Positions 1 to 5,893 of a stretch of DNA of 8,763 nt are shown one piece after another. The DNA lies in the NCBI GenBank assembly GCA_021848165.1, contig JAJZMW010000004.1, forward strand, positions 1 through 8,763, read 5' to 3'. The position numbers and the translations under genes were made by a program. The notes under the pieces are model-generated. The model worked only from the letters and a program-made list of their open reading frames with translations, searched no databases and was not told where the DNA came from. This DNA comes from Thermoplasmata archaeon. GTDB lineage: Archaea; Thermoplasmatota; Thermoplasmata; Lutacidiplasmatales; UBA184. Within the stretch, counting starts at the first letter, position 1. Each line of letters begins with the position of its first letter.

Positions 1-1
1 C

Positions 2-520
2 CGCCTCGAGCGACGGGCCGAGGGCGTCGTTCCCTTGCAGGTCAACGTCTCCACCGGCACCAAGATCACCGCGATCGCGGGGACCCTCGCCTGCATGCTC
101 TGGCGCGGGGAACCGTACTACGTCCGGGTCTCCCGCGCCTGGTACACGGGCCACGCGCCGAAGGTGCGCCCGATCAACGACGTGGTCGACACGGTCGAGC
201 CGGTGGGGGTCTACGAGCTCCGGCAGCCCTCGGTGGAGCTCGTCGGCGTCCTCGAAGCGCTCCAGCGGCGCGGCGGCTCCCTCCGCAAGCACGAGCTCCT
301 GCGGGAGCTCCGCCTCGAGCGGGGCGACGCCGGCGCCGGAGCTCCGCGGTCCTCCCAGGCGGCTCACGGCCTGCTGCGCCGCCGGCTCGAACCGCTCGAA
401 CGACGTTGGGGGTTCGTGCGGGTCGATCCCGGCGGACCGCGCGGACGCGTCCATCTCACGGAGCAGGGAAAAGTCGCTCTCGTCCTCTTCGGTCGTCGGG
501 GAGCGGAGCCCGCGTTGTAA
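2..520 (+). CDS. HFX_2341/DUF6293-like CARF-type winged-helix transcriptional regulator (5' partial)
   Basis: The reading frame is open from the window edge, so the N-terminus is missing; about 172 residues remain. The TTG at 35 lies inside a conserved stretch and is probably not the true start. The visible N-terminal part carries VNVSTGTK (bases 41-64), then an alanine/isoleucine helix, CMLWRGEPYYVRV and a proline-rich linker. This is how the C-terminal half of the HFX_2341 (DUF6293) core looks, and the NxSTGTK loop resembles the ligand-binding loop of CARF-fold proteins. From about base 233 to 490 a winged helix follows: a VELVGVLEAL helix, a KHELLRELRL helix, a LLRRRLEPLERRWGFVRV recognition/wing segment and VHLTEQGKVAL. 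Such proteins are thought to be ligand-responsive DNA-binding regulators; the ligand is unknown. Family assignment is from remembered family features, not a search. The next gene is 289 bases downstream. Confidence 0.7.
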   Translation, partial: RLERRAEGVVPLQVNVSTGTKITAIAGTLACMLWRGEPYYVRVSRAWYTGHAPKVRPINDVVDTVEPVGVYELRQPSVELVGVLEALQRRGGSLRKHELLRELRLERGDAGAGAPRSSQAAHGLLRRRLEPLERRWGFVRVDPGGPRGRVHLTEQGKVALVLFGRRGAEPAL

Positions 521-530
521 CTATAGTAAC
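517..530. repeat. GTAAC direct repeat / imperfect palindrome, operator-like
   Basis: GTAAC occurs at 517-521 and again at 526-530, separated by TATA. The 14 bases also read as an inverted repeat with a single mismatched pair around CTATAG. The site overlaps the stop codon of the upstream winged-helix regulator and lies about 20 bases upstream of a TATA-like box. This is a plausible place for a DNA-binding protein, possibly that regulator, but no binding evidence exists in the sequence itself. Confidence 0.3.
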
Positions 531-548
531 GCTTGTATCATTACATTG

Positions 549-558
549 TCTAAATACT
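549..558 (+). promoter_or_regulatory. Candidate archaeal TATA box upstream of the ABC operon
   Basis: TCTAAATACT lies in a conspicuous AT-rich island (about 515-560) in an otherwise very GC-rich window. If used, transcription would start near 577-585, giving a leader of about 230 bases before the ABC ATPase start at 810. That leader would contain the two hairpins at 594-635 and 657-672. A closer, weaker TATA-like element at 778-786 is an alternative. Confidence 0.4.
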
Positions 559-593
559 GGTACGCCGTCGCACCTCTCGTGGAGCGGAAGGGT

Positions 594-672
594 GGTCGGG
601 GCGAAACGACGGCCCCCGCCGTCGCGACCCCGATTCCGATCGAGCGGGTGCACCGGACGACCTACGGGTCGT
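594..672 (+). other. Candidate structured leader RNA: two hairpins in the regulator-ABC gap
   Basis: First element: TCGGGG (596-601) pairs with CCCCGA (628-633), extended by two G-U pairs at 594-595/634-635. Inside it, after a small asymmetric internal loop, CGACGGC (607-613) pairs perfectly with GCCGTCG (618-624) around a CCCC loop. Second element: ACGACC (657-662) pairs with GGTCGT (667-672) around TACG, which as RNA is C(UACG)G, an extra-stable UNCG-type tetraloop. Both lie downstream of the TATA-like box at 549-558. They could be a 5' leader with regulatory structure or part of a small RNA. In GC-rich DNA such stems also arise by chance. I recognise no known riboswitch or RNA family. The remainder of the gap (673-809) is C/G-rich with polyC runs and shows nothing else. 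Confidence 0.35.
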
Positions 673-777
673 GGCCGAAGCCGATCGGATCCGCCCTTCC
701 CGCGCCGCTCCCGTCGGGGCCGCGCCCCGCGCCCTCCCCCCCTCCCCCGCGGGCGGTCGGGCGGTGGCCGTCCGAGA

Positions 778-786
778 GTTGATAGG
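778..786 (+). promoter_or_regulatory. Weak TATA-like element for the ABC ATPase gene
   Basis: GTTGATAGG centres about 28 bases upstream of the ATG at 810, which lacks a Shine-Dalgarno sequence. The spacing matches the leaderless pattern seen at 3414-3420, 4426-4432 and 6903-6910. The match to a TATA box is poor, so the stronger box at 549-558 may be the real promoter. Confidence 0.3.
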
Positions 787-809
787 CGGCCGCGGCTCCG
801 ACGCGGGCG

Positions 810-1760
810 ATGGCCGAGGCGATCGTCGTCGACGATCTGGTGAAGACCTACCCGGACGTGCAGGCGGTGGACCACGTCAGCTTCCGGGTCCCGGCGGGCA
901 CCGTCTTCGCGTTCCTCGGCCCGAACGGCGCCGGGAAGACGACGACCACCGAGATCCTCGAGGGCCTGCGGGCCCGTACCGGGGGGGCCGTCGAGGTCCT
1001 CGGATTGGATCCGTGGTCGGAGGGGAGGCCCCTGCACCGCCAGATCGGGGTCATCCCGCAGGACTTCCGCTTCTTCGAGAAGATCCGCCCCCGCGAGGCG
1101 ATCGAGTACTACGGGACGCTCTTCGGCACGCGCCCGGACCCCGCGGCGCTGCTCGCGCGAGTGCAGCTCACCGACAAGGCGGAGTCCCGCTTCGACACGC
1201 TCAGCGGCGGGCAGAAGCAGAAGCTCGGCCTCGCCCTCTCCCTCGTCAACGACCCGAAGGTCTGCTTCCTGGACGAACCGACGACCGGACTCGACCCGCA
1301 GGCGCGCCGCGGGATCTGGGAGGTGATCCGGGGCCTGCGCCGCGAGGGGCGCACCGTGTTCCTCACCACGCACTATCTCGAGGAGGCCGAGATCCTCGCG
1401 GACCGCGTGGCGATCATCCACCACGGTCGGATCGTGGCGGACGGCTCCCCCGCCGAGATCATCCAGCGGCTCGGGGGGCCCGCGCGGCTACGGATCGACG
1501 CCGGCGAAGACGTGGCGTCGTTCTTGCGGGCGCGGTTCCCGAACGAGATCCACTGGCAGGCGGGCCGCGTCGAGATCGTCCTCCAGACCCGGGAGGACGC
1601 GATCGCGATCCTCGACGCGCTGCGGGCGAGCGGCCTCGCGTGGGTGAGCTTCTCGACCGAGCGGGACACCCTTGAGGACGTGTTCGTTCGGCTGGTCGGC
1701 CAGATGGACGACGGGGTCCTGAAGTCGGCGAACGGACGGGCACCGGAGGTCCCGGCATGA
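810..1760 (+). CDS. ABC transporter ATP-binding protein, DrrA/CcmA-like exporter family
   Basis: This 316-residue protein is the nucleotide-binding subunit that hydrolyses ATP to power the membrane partner encoded just downstream. All key motifs are intact: Walker A GPNGAGKT (residues 37-44), Q-loop Q84, signature LSGGQ (131-135), Walker B VCFLDEP with the catalytic Glu156, D-loop GLD (160-162) and H-loop His188. Residues from about 220 onward form the C-terminal extension (DUF4162-like) typical of DrrA-type exporters, ending with DTLEDVFVRLVG. The length is normal for the family. The ATG at 810 is chosen because the ATPase core begins within five residues of it; no Shine-Dalgarno is visible, which fits a leaderless message. 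The stop overlaps the next start (ATGA), implying one operon and translational coupling. The substrate cannot be told from sequence; drug, lipid or polysaccharide export are all possible. Confidence 0.95.
   Translation: MAEAIVVDDLVKTYPDVQAVDHVSFRVPAGTVFAFLGPNGAGKTTTTEILEGLRARTGGAVEVLGLDPWSEGRPLHRQIGVIPQDFRFFEKIRPREAIEYYGTLFGTRPDPAALLARVQLTDKAESRFDTLSGGQKQKLGLALSLVNDPKVCFLDEPTTGLDPQARRGIWEVIRGLRREGRTVFLTTHYLEEAEILADRVAIIHHGRIVADGSPAEIIQRLGGPARLRIDAGEDVASFLRARFPNEIHWQAGRVEIVLQTREDAIAILDALRASGLAWVSFSTERDTLEDVFVRLVGQMDDGVLKSANGRAPEVPA
1745..1749 (+). promoter_or_regulatory. Shine-Dalgarno GGAGG for the ABC-2 permease
   Basis: GGAGG sits seven bases upstream of the permease ATG at 1757, inside the end of the ATPase gene. 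It supports the ATGA-overlap start and translation within an operon. Confidence 0.7.
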
Positions 1761-2872
1761 ACGGCGCCCGGATCCTCGCCGACCTCAAGGTCACCGCGCG
1801 GGGGTACCTGCGCAACCCGATCGCGCTGTTCTTCTCGCTCGTCTTCCCGCTGATCCTGATCCTGCTCTTCGGGCTCATCTTCGCCGGCTCGGGGAGCGGA
1901 CCGGTGACGCTCTACGTGCAGAACTTCGACCACGCGGCGAACGGCACGGCGACCCCGTTCAGCCAGGCGTTCCTGAGCGACCTCAACCGGACGAACCTCG
2001 TGAGCGTCGACCTGGTGAGCCCGTCGGTCGGCAATCTCTCCACGTGGCTCGGCCAGAACAACAACCCGGTCGGCCTCGTCATCCCGGCCGGATTCCAGGC
2101 GAGCTTCCTCGCCCATCGTCCCGTCAACGTGACGCTCTTCACCAACCCGCAGGCGGCGAGCGCCGCGGGGAGCGCCTACGGCGCCGTCGCGGGGGTCCTC
2201 AACTACCTCAACCTGGCCGCCGCGAACGGGACCGCGATCCTCGGGACGACCCAGTACAACGTCGGCTCGACGATCTTCACCTACATCGACTACCTCGTCC
2301 CCGGCCTCATCGGCTTCTCGATCCTGACGAGCCCGATGTTCTCCATGGTCGACGTCACGAGCACCTACCGCAAGGACGGGATCTTCCGCCAGCTCTCCCT
2401 GACGCCGCTGACCCGGGACGAATGGCTCGCCTCCCGCGTCCTCTGGTACACGATGCTCACGTTCCTCTCGGCGGCGATCATGCTCGGCTTCGGGGTCGTC
2501 GTCTTCGGCGCCCACGTGATCCTCAACGTCTGGTTGCTGCCGTTCCTCTTCGCCGGCCCGCTCCTCTTCGTCTCGCTCGGGATGGTCGCGGGGTCGATCG
2601 CGCGGACCCCGGAGAGCGCGGCGGTGATCGGGAACGTGATCACCTTCCCGATGATGTTCCTCGCGGGGACGTTCTTCCCGGTCTCCGACTTCGGTCCCGG
2701 TCTCCAAGTCGTCGCCAAGCTCCTCCCGCTCTACTACGTCATCGACGGGATGAACCAGGCGATGCTCTTCCAGAACTTCGGCCGCGCGTTCGGCGATCTG
2801 CTCGTGGTCCTCGGCTTCGCCGCGGTCCTCTTCGCGGCGGCCGTCTACCTCTTCCGGTGGAAGGGGGAGTGA
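1757..2872 (+). CDS. ABC-2 type transporter permease
   Basis: This 371-residue integral membrane protein is the channel partner of the upstream ATPase. One hydrophobic segment lies near the N-terminus (about residues 21-43). A roughly 130-residue polar domain follows (about 45-175), presumably outside the cell. Then come five membrane segments (about 177-200, 230-252, 256-280, 288-307 and 347-366), which is the ABC2_membrane topology of 1+5 helices with a large first external loop. A coupling-helix region with charged residues (STYRKDGIFRQLSLTPL, 201-217) and the late LYYVIDGMNQAMLF segment are typical. All five N-x-S/T sequons of the protein (Asn 62, 77, 93, 124 and 157) fall in the external domain. 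The start has a GGAGG and overlaps the ATPase stop. The exported substrate is unknown. Confidence 0.93.
   Translation: MNGARILADLKVTARGYLRNPIALFFSLVFPLILILLFGLIFAGSGSGPVTLYVQNFDHAANGTATPFSQAFLSDLNRTNLVSVDLVSPSVGNLSTWLGQNNNPVGLVIPAGFQASFLAHRPVNVTLFTNPQAASAAGSAYGAVAGVLNYLNLAAANGTAILGTTQYNVGSTIFTYIDYLVPGLIGFSILTSPMFSMVDVTSTYRKDGIFRQLSLTPLTRDEWLASRVLWYTMLTFLSAAIMLGFGVVVFGAHVILNVWLLPFLFAGPLLFVSLGMVAGSIARTPESAAVIGNVITFPMMFLAGTFFPVSDFGPGLQVVAKLLPLYYVIDGMNQAMLFQNFGRAFGDLLVVLGFAAVLFAAAVYLFRWKGE
2863..2869 (+). promoter_or_regulatory. Shine-Dalgarno for the flavin reductase-like gene
   Basis: GGGGGAG precedes the ATG at 2878 by eight bases and overlaps the last codons of the permease. It fixes the start of the next gene and supports co-transcription with the ABC genes. 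Confidence 0.6.
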
Positions 2873-2877
2873 ACCGA

Positions 2878-3420
2878 ATGCCGAACGTCGATCCCGCGCG
2901 GTTCCGTCAGGCGATGGGACGCTGGGCGACGGGCGTCTGCGTCGTCACCACCCGCGACAGGGAGCGCGACCTCGGGCTCACGGTGAACGCCTTCCTCTCG
3001 GTCGCCCTCGACCCGCCGACCGTCCTGGTGAGCATCGGCGACGAGTCGAACTCGGCCGAGGCGATCCGCCGCTCCGCCCGCTTCGCGATCACCGTCCTGC
3101 GGGCGGACCAGGAGGACGTCGGCCGACGGATGGCGCTCGACCGTCCGCCCGAGGAGAAGTTCCGGAACCTCCCTCTCCGCCGGAGCCCGCGCGGGCTCGC
3201 CTGGGTCGAGGGGGGCCTCGCGAGCCTCGAGTGCCATGTCGTCGCGTCGTACCGGGCCCACGACCACTGGCTCATCCTCGCGGAGGCCGAGAACATCGAG
3301 ATCGGGGCCGACGGGCTGCCGCTCCTCTACTATCGCTCCCACTACTCCGAAGGGGACCCGCCCGACCGGGTACGGTTACCTTCGGGAAACCCCGGGGGCG
3401 GCGCGGCGAGCCGCTTTTGA
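2878..3420 (+). CDS. Flavin reductase-like FMN-binding domain protein
   Basis: This 180-residue protein matches the flavin reductase-like family (FMN-binding split barrel). The N-terminus FRQAMGRWATGVCVVTT (9-25) is followed by the flavin-binding region GLTVNAFLSVALDPPTVLVSI (33-53), then SARFAITVLRADQEDVGRRMA (66-86) and AHDHWLILAEAE (127-138), where the family usually has a GDH motif. Members reduce FMN or FAD with NAD(P)H, often supplying a monooxygenase, or keep bound FMN as part of another enzyme. Which applies here is not visible; no monooxygenase gene is in the window. The ATG lies five bases after the permease stop with a good Shine-Dalgarno sequence, so it is probably the third gene of the ABC operon. 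The last 20 residues are a glycine-rich tail with no conserved features. Confidence 0.88.
   Translation: MPNVDPARFRQAMGRWATGVCVVTTRDRERDLGLTVNAFLSVALDPPTVLVSIGDESNSAEAIRRSARFAITVLRADQEDVGRRMALDRPPEEKFRNLPLRRSPRGLAWVEGGLASLECHVVASYRAHDHWLILAEAENIEIGADGLPLLYYRSHYSEGDPPDRVRLPSGNPGGGAASRF
3414..3420 (+). promoter_or_regulatory. TATA-like element for the thioredoxin reductase gene
   Basis: CTTTTGA overlaps the stop codon of the flavin reductase-like gene. Its centre is about 26 bases upstream of the GTG at 3443, the correct distance for a leaderless archaeal transcript starting at that codon. No Shine-Dalgarno is visible before the GTG. Confidence 0.4.
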
Positions 3421-3442
3421 GGCGCCGCTCGCTCTCCGGGCC

Positions 3443-4402
3443 GTGAACGATCCCCCCGTGCGGTCGGTCCGCCTCGCCATCGTCGGGAGCGGGCCGGCGG
3501 GGCTCACGGCGGCGCTCTACGCGGCCCGCGCCAACCTCGCGCCGCTCGTCCTCTCCGGGGTCCCCGCCGGGGGCCAGCTCACGCTCACGAGCGAGGTCGA
3601 GAACTTTCCCGGGTTCCCCGAGGGGATCCAGGGACCCGAGCTCATCGAACGAATGCGCCAGCAGGCGGCGAAGTTCGGCACCACGTTCCTCGACGACAAC
3701 GTCCGCTCCGTCGATCTCTCCCGCCGCCCGTTCGTCCTCGTCACGGGATCGATGGGAACGGTCCACGCGGAGGCGGTGATCGTCGCGACCGGGGCGAACG
3801 CCCGCTGGCTCGACCTTCCGAACGAGCAGCGGCTCCGCGGCAAGGGCGTCTCGGCGTGCGCGACGTGCGATGGGTTCTTCTTCAAAGGGCGCGAGATCGT
3901 GGTCGTCGGCGGCGGCGACTCCGCGATGGAAGAGGCGCTCTTCCTGACCAAGTTCGCGACCCGGGTGACCGTCGTCCACCGGCGCCCGCAGCTGCGCGCG
4001 AGCTCGATCCTGCAGGGCCGGGCGCGGGAGCACCCGAAGATCCACTTCGTGCTCGACGCCGACATCGTCGACGTCCTCGGCGCGGAGTCGGTCGAGGGGA
4101 TCGTCGTTCGGGAACGGAAGGCCGCGGCCCCCCGCACGATCCCCGCGCAGGGGCTCTTCGTGGCGATCGGCCACGATCCCGCCACGGAGGTCTTCCGCCA
4201 CGCGCTCGAGGTCGATTCGCACGGCTACCTCAAAACGACCGAGATCACGCACACGAACGTTCCCGGGGTCTTCGCCGCGGGGGACGTCTACGACCATCGG
4301 TACCGTCAGGCGGTCACGGCCGCGGGACTCGGGTGCATGGCGGCGCTCGACGCGCAGAAATACCTCGAGGAATCCCCCGCTCCGGCCCCCTCCGGGACGT
4401 AG
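3443..4402 (+). CDS. trxB: Thioredoxin-disulfide reductase
   Basis: This 319-residue flavoenzyme should pass electrons from NADPH through FAD to a redox-active disulfide and on to thioredoxin in the cytoplasm. The N-terminal FAD motif GSGPAG is at residues 15-20, and GGQLT and ENFPGF follow as in bacterial TrxB. The catalytic pair is CATC (Cys139, Cys142), followed by the NADPH-domain loop GGGDSA (156-161) and the 2'-phosphate-binding HRRPQLR (179-185). The C-terminus has GVFAAGDV (275-282) and RQAVTAAGLGCMAALDA, nearly the E. coli pattern. The GTG at 3443 is preferred because it gives the family length and has a TATA-like element 26 bases upstream; a second in-frame GTG at 3458 is possible. 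No thioredoxin gene is in the window. A ferredoxin and a flavoenzyme follow, but the intact NADPH motif argues for NADPH as donor. Confidence 0.95.
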   Translation: MNDPPVRSVRLAIVGSGPAGLTAALYAARANLAPLVLSGVPAGGQLTLTSEVENFPGFPEGIQGPELIERMRQQAAKFGTTFLDDNVRSVDLSRRPFVLVTGSMGTVHAEAVIVATGANARWLDLPNEQRLRGKGVSACATCDGFFFKGREIVVVGGGDSAMEEALFLTKFATRVTVVHRRPQLRASSILQGRAREHPKIHFVLDADIVDVLGAESVEGIVVRERKAAAPRTIPAQGLFVAIGHDPATEVFRHALEVDSHGYLKTTEITHTNVPGVFAAGDVYDHRYRQAVTAAGLGCMAALDAQKYLEESPAPAPSGT

Positions 4403-4425
4403 CCGGGAGCGGGTCCGGCGAGCCC

Positions 4426-4432
4426 TTTAATA
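4426..4432 (+). promoter_or_regulatory. Archaeal TATA box for the ferredoxin-geranylgeranyl reductase operon
   Basis: TTTAATA within CTTTAATAGAG is the best TATA match in the window, set in GC-rich flanks. Transcription would start about 26-27 bases downstream, near 4455, leaving a leader of only about six bases before the ATG at 4462. No Shine-Dalgarno precedes that ATG, as expected for a leaderless or near-leaderless message. Confidence 0.65.
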
Positions 4433-4461
4433 GAGCCCCTTCCGTGGCACGCCGGAGTCCG

Positions 4462-4653
4462 ATGGCGAACAAGCGCGAGCTCCACATCGAGTCGAGCGGG
4501 CAGCTGTGCATCTACTGCGGTGCCTGCGTCGGGATCTGCCCCTTGAACTGCATCTACCTGGACGAGACCCGGATCACCTTCGACGAGAAGATCTGCACCC
4601 GGTGCGAGATCTGCGTCAAAGGATGCCCGGTCGGCGCCATCGAGATCGGCTAG
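4462..4653 (+). CDS. 2[4Fe-4S] ferredoxin, partner of geranylgeranyl reductase
   Basis: This 63-residue protein has two complete cluster motifs: C16-x2-C19-x2-C22-x3-C26-P and C45-x2-C48-x2-C51-x3-C55-P, hence two [4Fe-4S] clusters and a soluble low-potential electron carrier. An extra Cys30 lies just after the first motif. The gene lies 28 bases before the geranylgeranyl reductase, which has its own strong Shine-Dalgarno. In Methanosarcina acetivorans a ferredoxin gene adjacent to the reductase gene is needed for full saturation of the lipid chains, so this one is very likely the physiological electron donor; that is inference from context. The start codon is fixed by the TATA box 30-36 bases upstream. 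Confidence 0.93.
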   Translation: MANKRELHIESSGQLCIYCGACVGICPLNCIYLDETRITFDEKICTRCEICVKGCPVGAIEIG

Positions 4654-4670
4654 GCGGGGGCGGCGGAGCG

Positions 4671-4677
4671 GGAGGAG
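4671..4677 (+). promoter_or_regulatory. Shine-Dalgarno GGAGGAG for geranylgeranyl reductase
   Basis: A strong GGAGGAG lies four bases upstream of the ATG at 4682. It marks this as an internal operon gene, in contrast with the leaderless ferredoxin ahead of it. Confidence 0.75.
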
Positions 4678-4681
4678 AACG

Positions 4682-5872
4682 ATGGGAGCGGACCTCACGA
4701 CGGACGTGCTCGTCGTCGGCGCCGGCCCGGCCGGCAGCATGACGGCGAAGTGGGCGGCCCGCCACGGCGCGCGGGTGCTGATGATCGAAAAGCGCCAGGA
4801 GATCGGGAGTCCCGTGCGCTGCGGCGAGGGGATGAGCAAGGCCTGGCTGAGCGAGGTCGGCATCCGGCCCGGCCCGTGGATCAACGTCGAGGTCGAGGGG
4901 GCGCGCATCTACTCCCCCAGCGAGAAGTGCTTCGAGATCAACGAGAGGCACGCCGGCAACGAGGTCGGCTACGTCGTCGAGCGCGACGGGTTCGACAAGG
5001 CGCTCGCGATCGACGCCGCCAACGCCGGCGCCGACATCCGCCTCAAGACCGCGGCGACCGGGGTCCTCAAGGAGGGCGGGCGGATCGTCGGGGTGCGGGC
5101 GAAGCAGTACGGCGAGCCGTTCGAGATCCGCGCGAAGGTGACGGTCGGCGCCGACGGGTTCGAGAGCCAGATCGGCCGATGGGCCGGTCTCCCCACGAAC
5201 ATCGCGACGCGCGACATGGACACGTGCCTGCAGTACCGCATGACGAACGTCGACTGCGACACGCGCTACTGCGACTTCTTCCTCGGGACCGTCGCCCCGG
5301 GCGGCTACGTCTGGGTCTTCCCGAAGGCGGACGGGCTCGCCAACGTGGGGATCGGCGTCCAGTTGAGCAAGGTCCACGGGATCGCCGAGCCGAGGAAATA
5401 CCTCGACGCCTGGATCGCGAAGCACCCTGGCTACGCGAAAGGGAAGACGATCGACGTCGTCGGCGGCGGCGTTTCGATCTCCCCGCCCGTGAAGCAGTCG
5501 GTGACCGACGGCCTCATGCTCGTCGGCGACGCCGCGCGGATGATCGACCCCTTGACCGGCGGCGGCATCGCGAACGGGTGCATCGCCGGGAAGATCTGCG
5601 GGGAGGTCGCCGCGGAGGCGGTCCACGCGGGCGACGTGTCGAAGGCGTTCCTCGACCGCTACGAGAAAGGCTGGCGGGCGAAGCTCGAAGAGAAGCTCTA
5701 CCGGAACTGGTACGCGAAGGAGAAGCTCTGCACGCTCCCGGACGCGACGTTCGACAAGATCATCGACGCGCTCCAGGGGGTCCGGCTCGAGAAGCTGAGC
5801 GTCCACAACATCCTCAAGGCCGTCCACGACAAGTACCCCGAAGTGACCAAGGAGTTCGAGGCGTTCCTGTAG
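4682..5872 (+). CDS. Geranylgeranyl reductase family protein (archaeal lipid saturation)
   Basis: This 396-residue FAD enzyme of the p-hydroxybenzoate hydroxylase fold reduces the double bonds of geranylgeranyl chains in archaeal glycerophospholipids to saturated phytanyl chains, acting at the membrane surface. Visible motifs are the dinucleotide loop GAGPAG (13-18), Glu36 for the FAD ribose, the family-specific PVRCGE with Cys47 (44-49), the substrate-cavity motif YVWVFP (209-214; family YxWxFP), GDAAR (282-286) and DPLTGGGI (289-296). The C-terminal 90 residues are helical, as in the Thermoplasma acidophilum enzyme. The length is normal. The start has a strong Shine-Dalgarno and lies 28 bases after the ferredoxin. 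The preceding ferredoxin is the likely electron donor. A digeranylgeranylglycerophospholipid reductase is the best reading; free geranylgeranyl diphosphate as substrate is an alternative. Confidence 0.93.
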   Translation: MGADLTTDVLVVGAGPAGSMTAKWAARHGARVLMIEKRQEIGSPVRCGEGMSKAWLSEVGIRPGPWINVEVEGARIYSPSEKCFEINERHAGNEVGYVVERDGFDKALAIDAANAGADIRLKTAATGVLKEGGRIVGVRAKQYGEPFEIRAKVTVGADGFESQIGRWAGLPTNIATRDMDTCLQYRMTNVDCDTRYCDFFLGTVAPGGYVWVFPKADGLANVGIGVQLSKVHGIAEPRKYLDAWIAKHPGYAKGKTIDVVGGGVSISPPVKQSVTDGLMLVGDAARMIDPLTGGGIANGCIAGKICGEVAAEAVHAGDVSKAFLDRYEKGWRAKLEEKLYRNWYAKEKLCTLPDATFDKIIDALQGVRLEKLSVHNILKAVHDKYPEVTKEFEAFL

Positions 5873-5893
5873 CGCCTCCCTCAGCGACGAGCG

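Noticed and set aside
602..627. Kink-turn in the leader stem (tandem G-A pairs possible at 603-604/626-627)
   Set aside because: The three-base bulge next to the G-A pairs that defines a kink-turn is missing; only one unpaired base is available.
546..782. A possible 78-residue protein starting at TTG in the regulator-ABC gap
   Set aside because: Its start overlaps the TATA-like island, it has no ribosome-binding site, and its second half is proline/arginine low complexity dictated by polyC runs.
521..809. tRNA or other known RNA gene in the largest non-coding gap
   Set aside because: No T-loop, anticodon stem or CCA-like end could be assembled on either strand. Only simple hairpins are present.
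2044..2877. Upstream extension of the flavin reductase frame through the permease gene
   Set aside because: The upstream part is arginine/proline-rich shadow sequence. The ATG at 2878 with GGGGGAG eight bases upstream is a normal family start.
3236..3442. Upstream extension of the thioredoxin reductase frame into the flavin reductase gene
   Set aside because: The FAD motif begins a few residues after GTG 3443, which gives the normal family length and has a TATA-like element at leaderless spacing. The extension has no homologous character.
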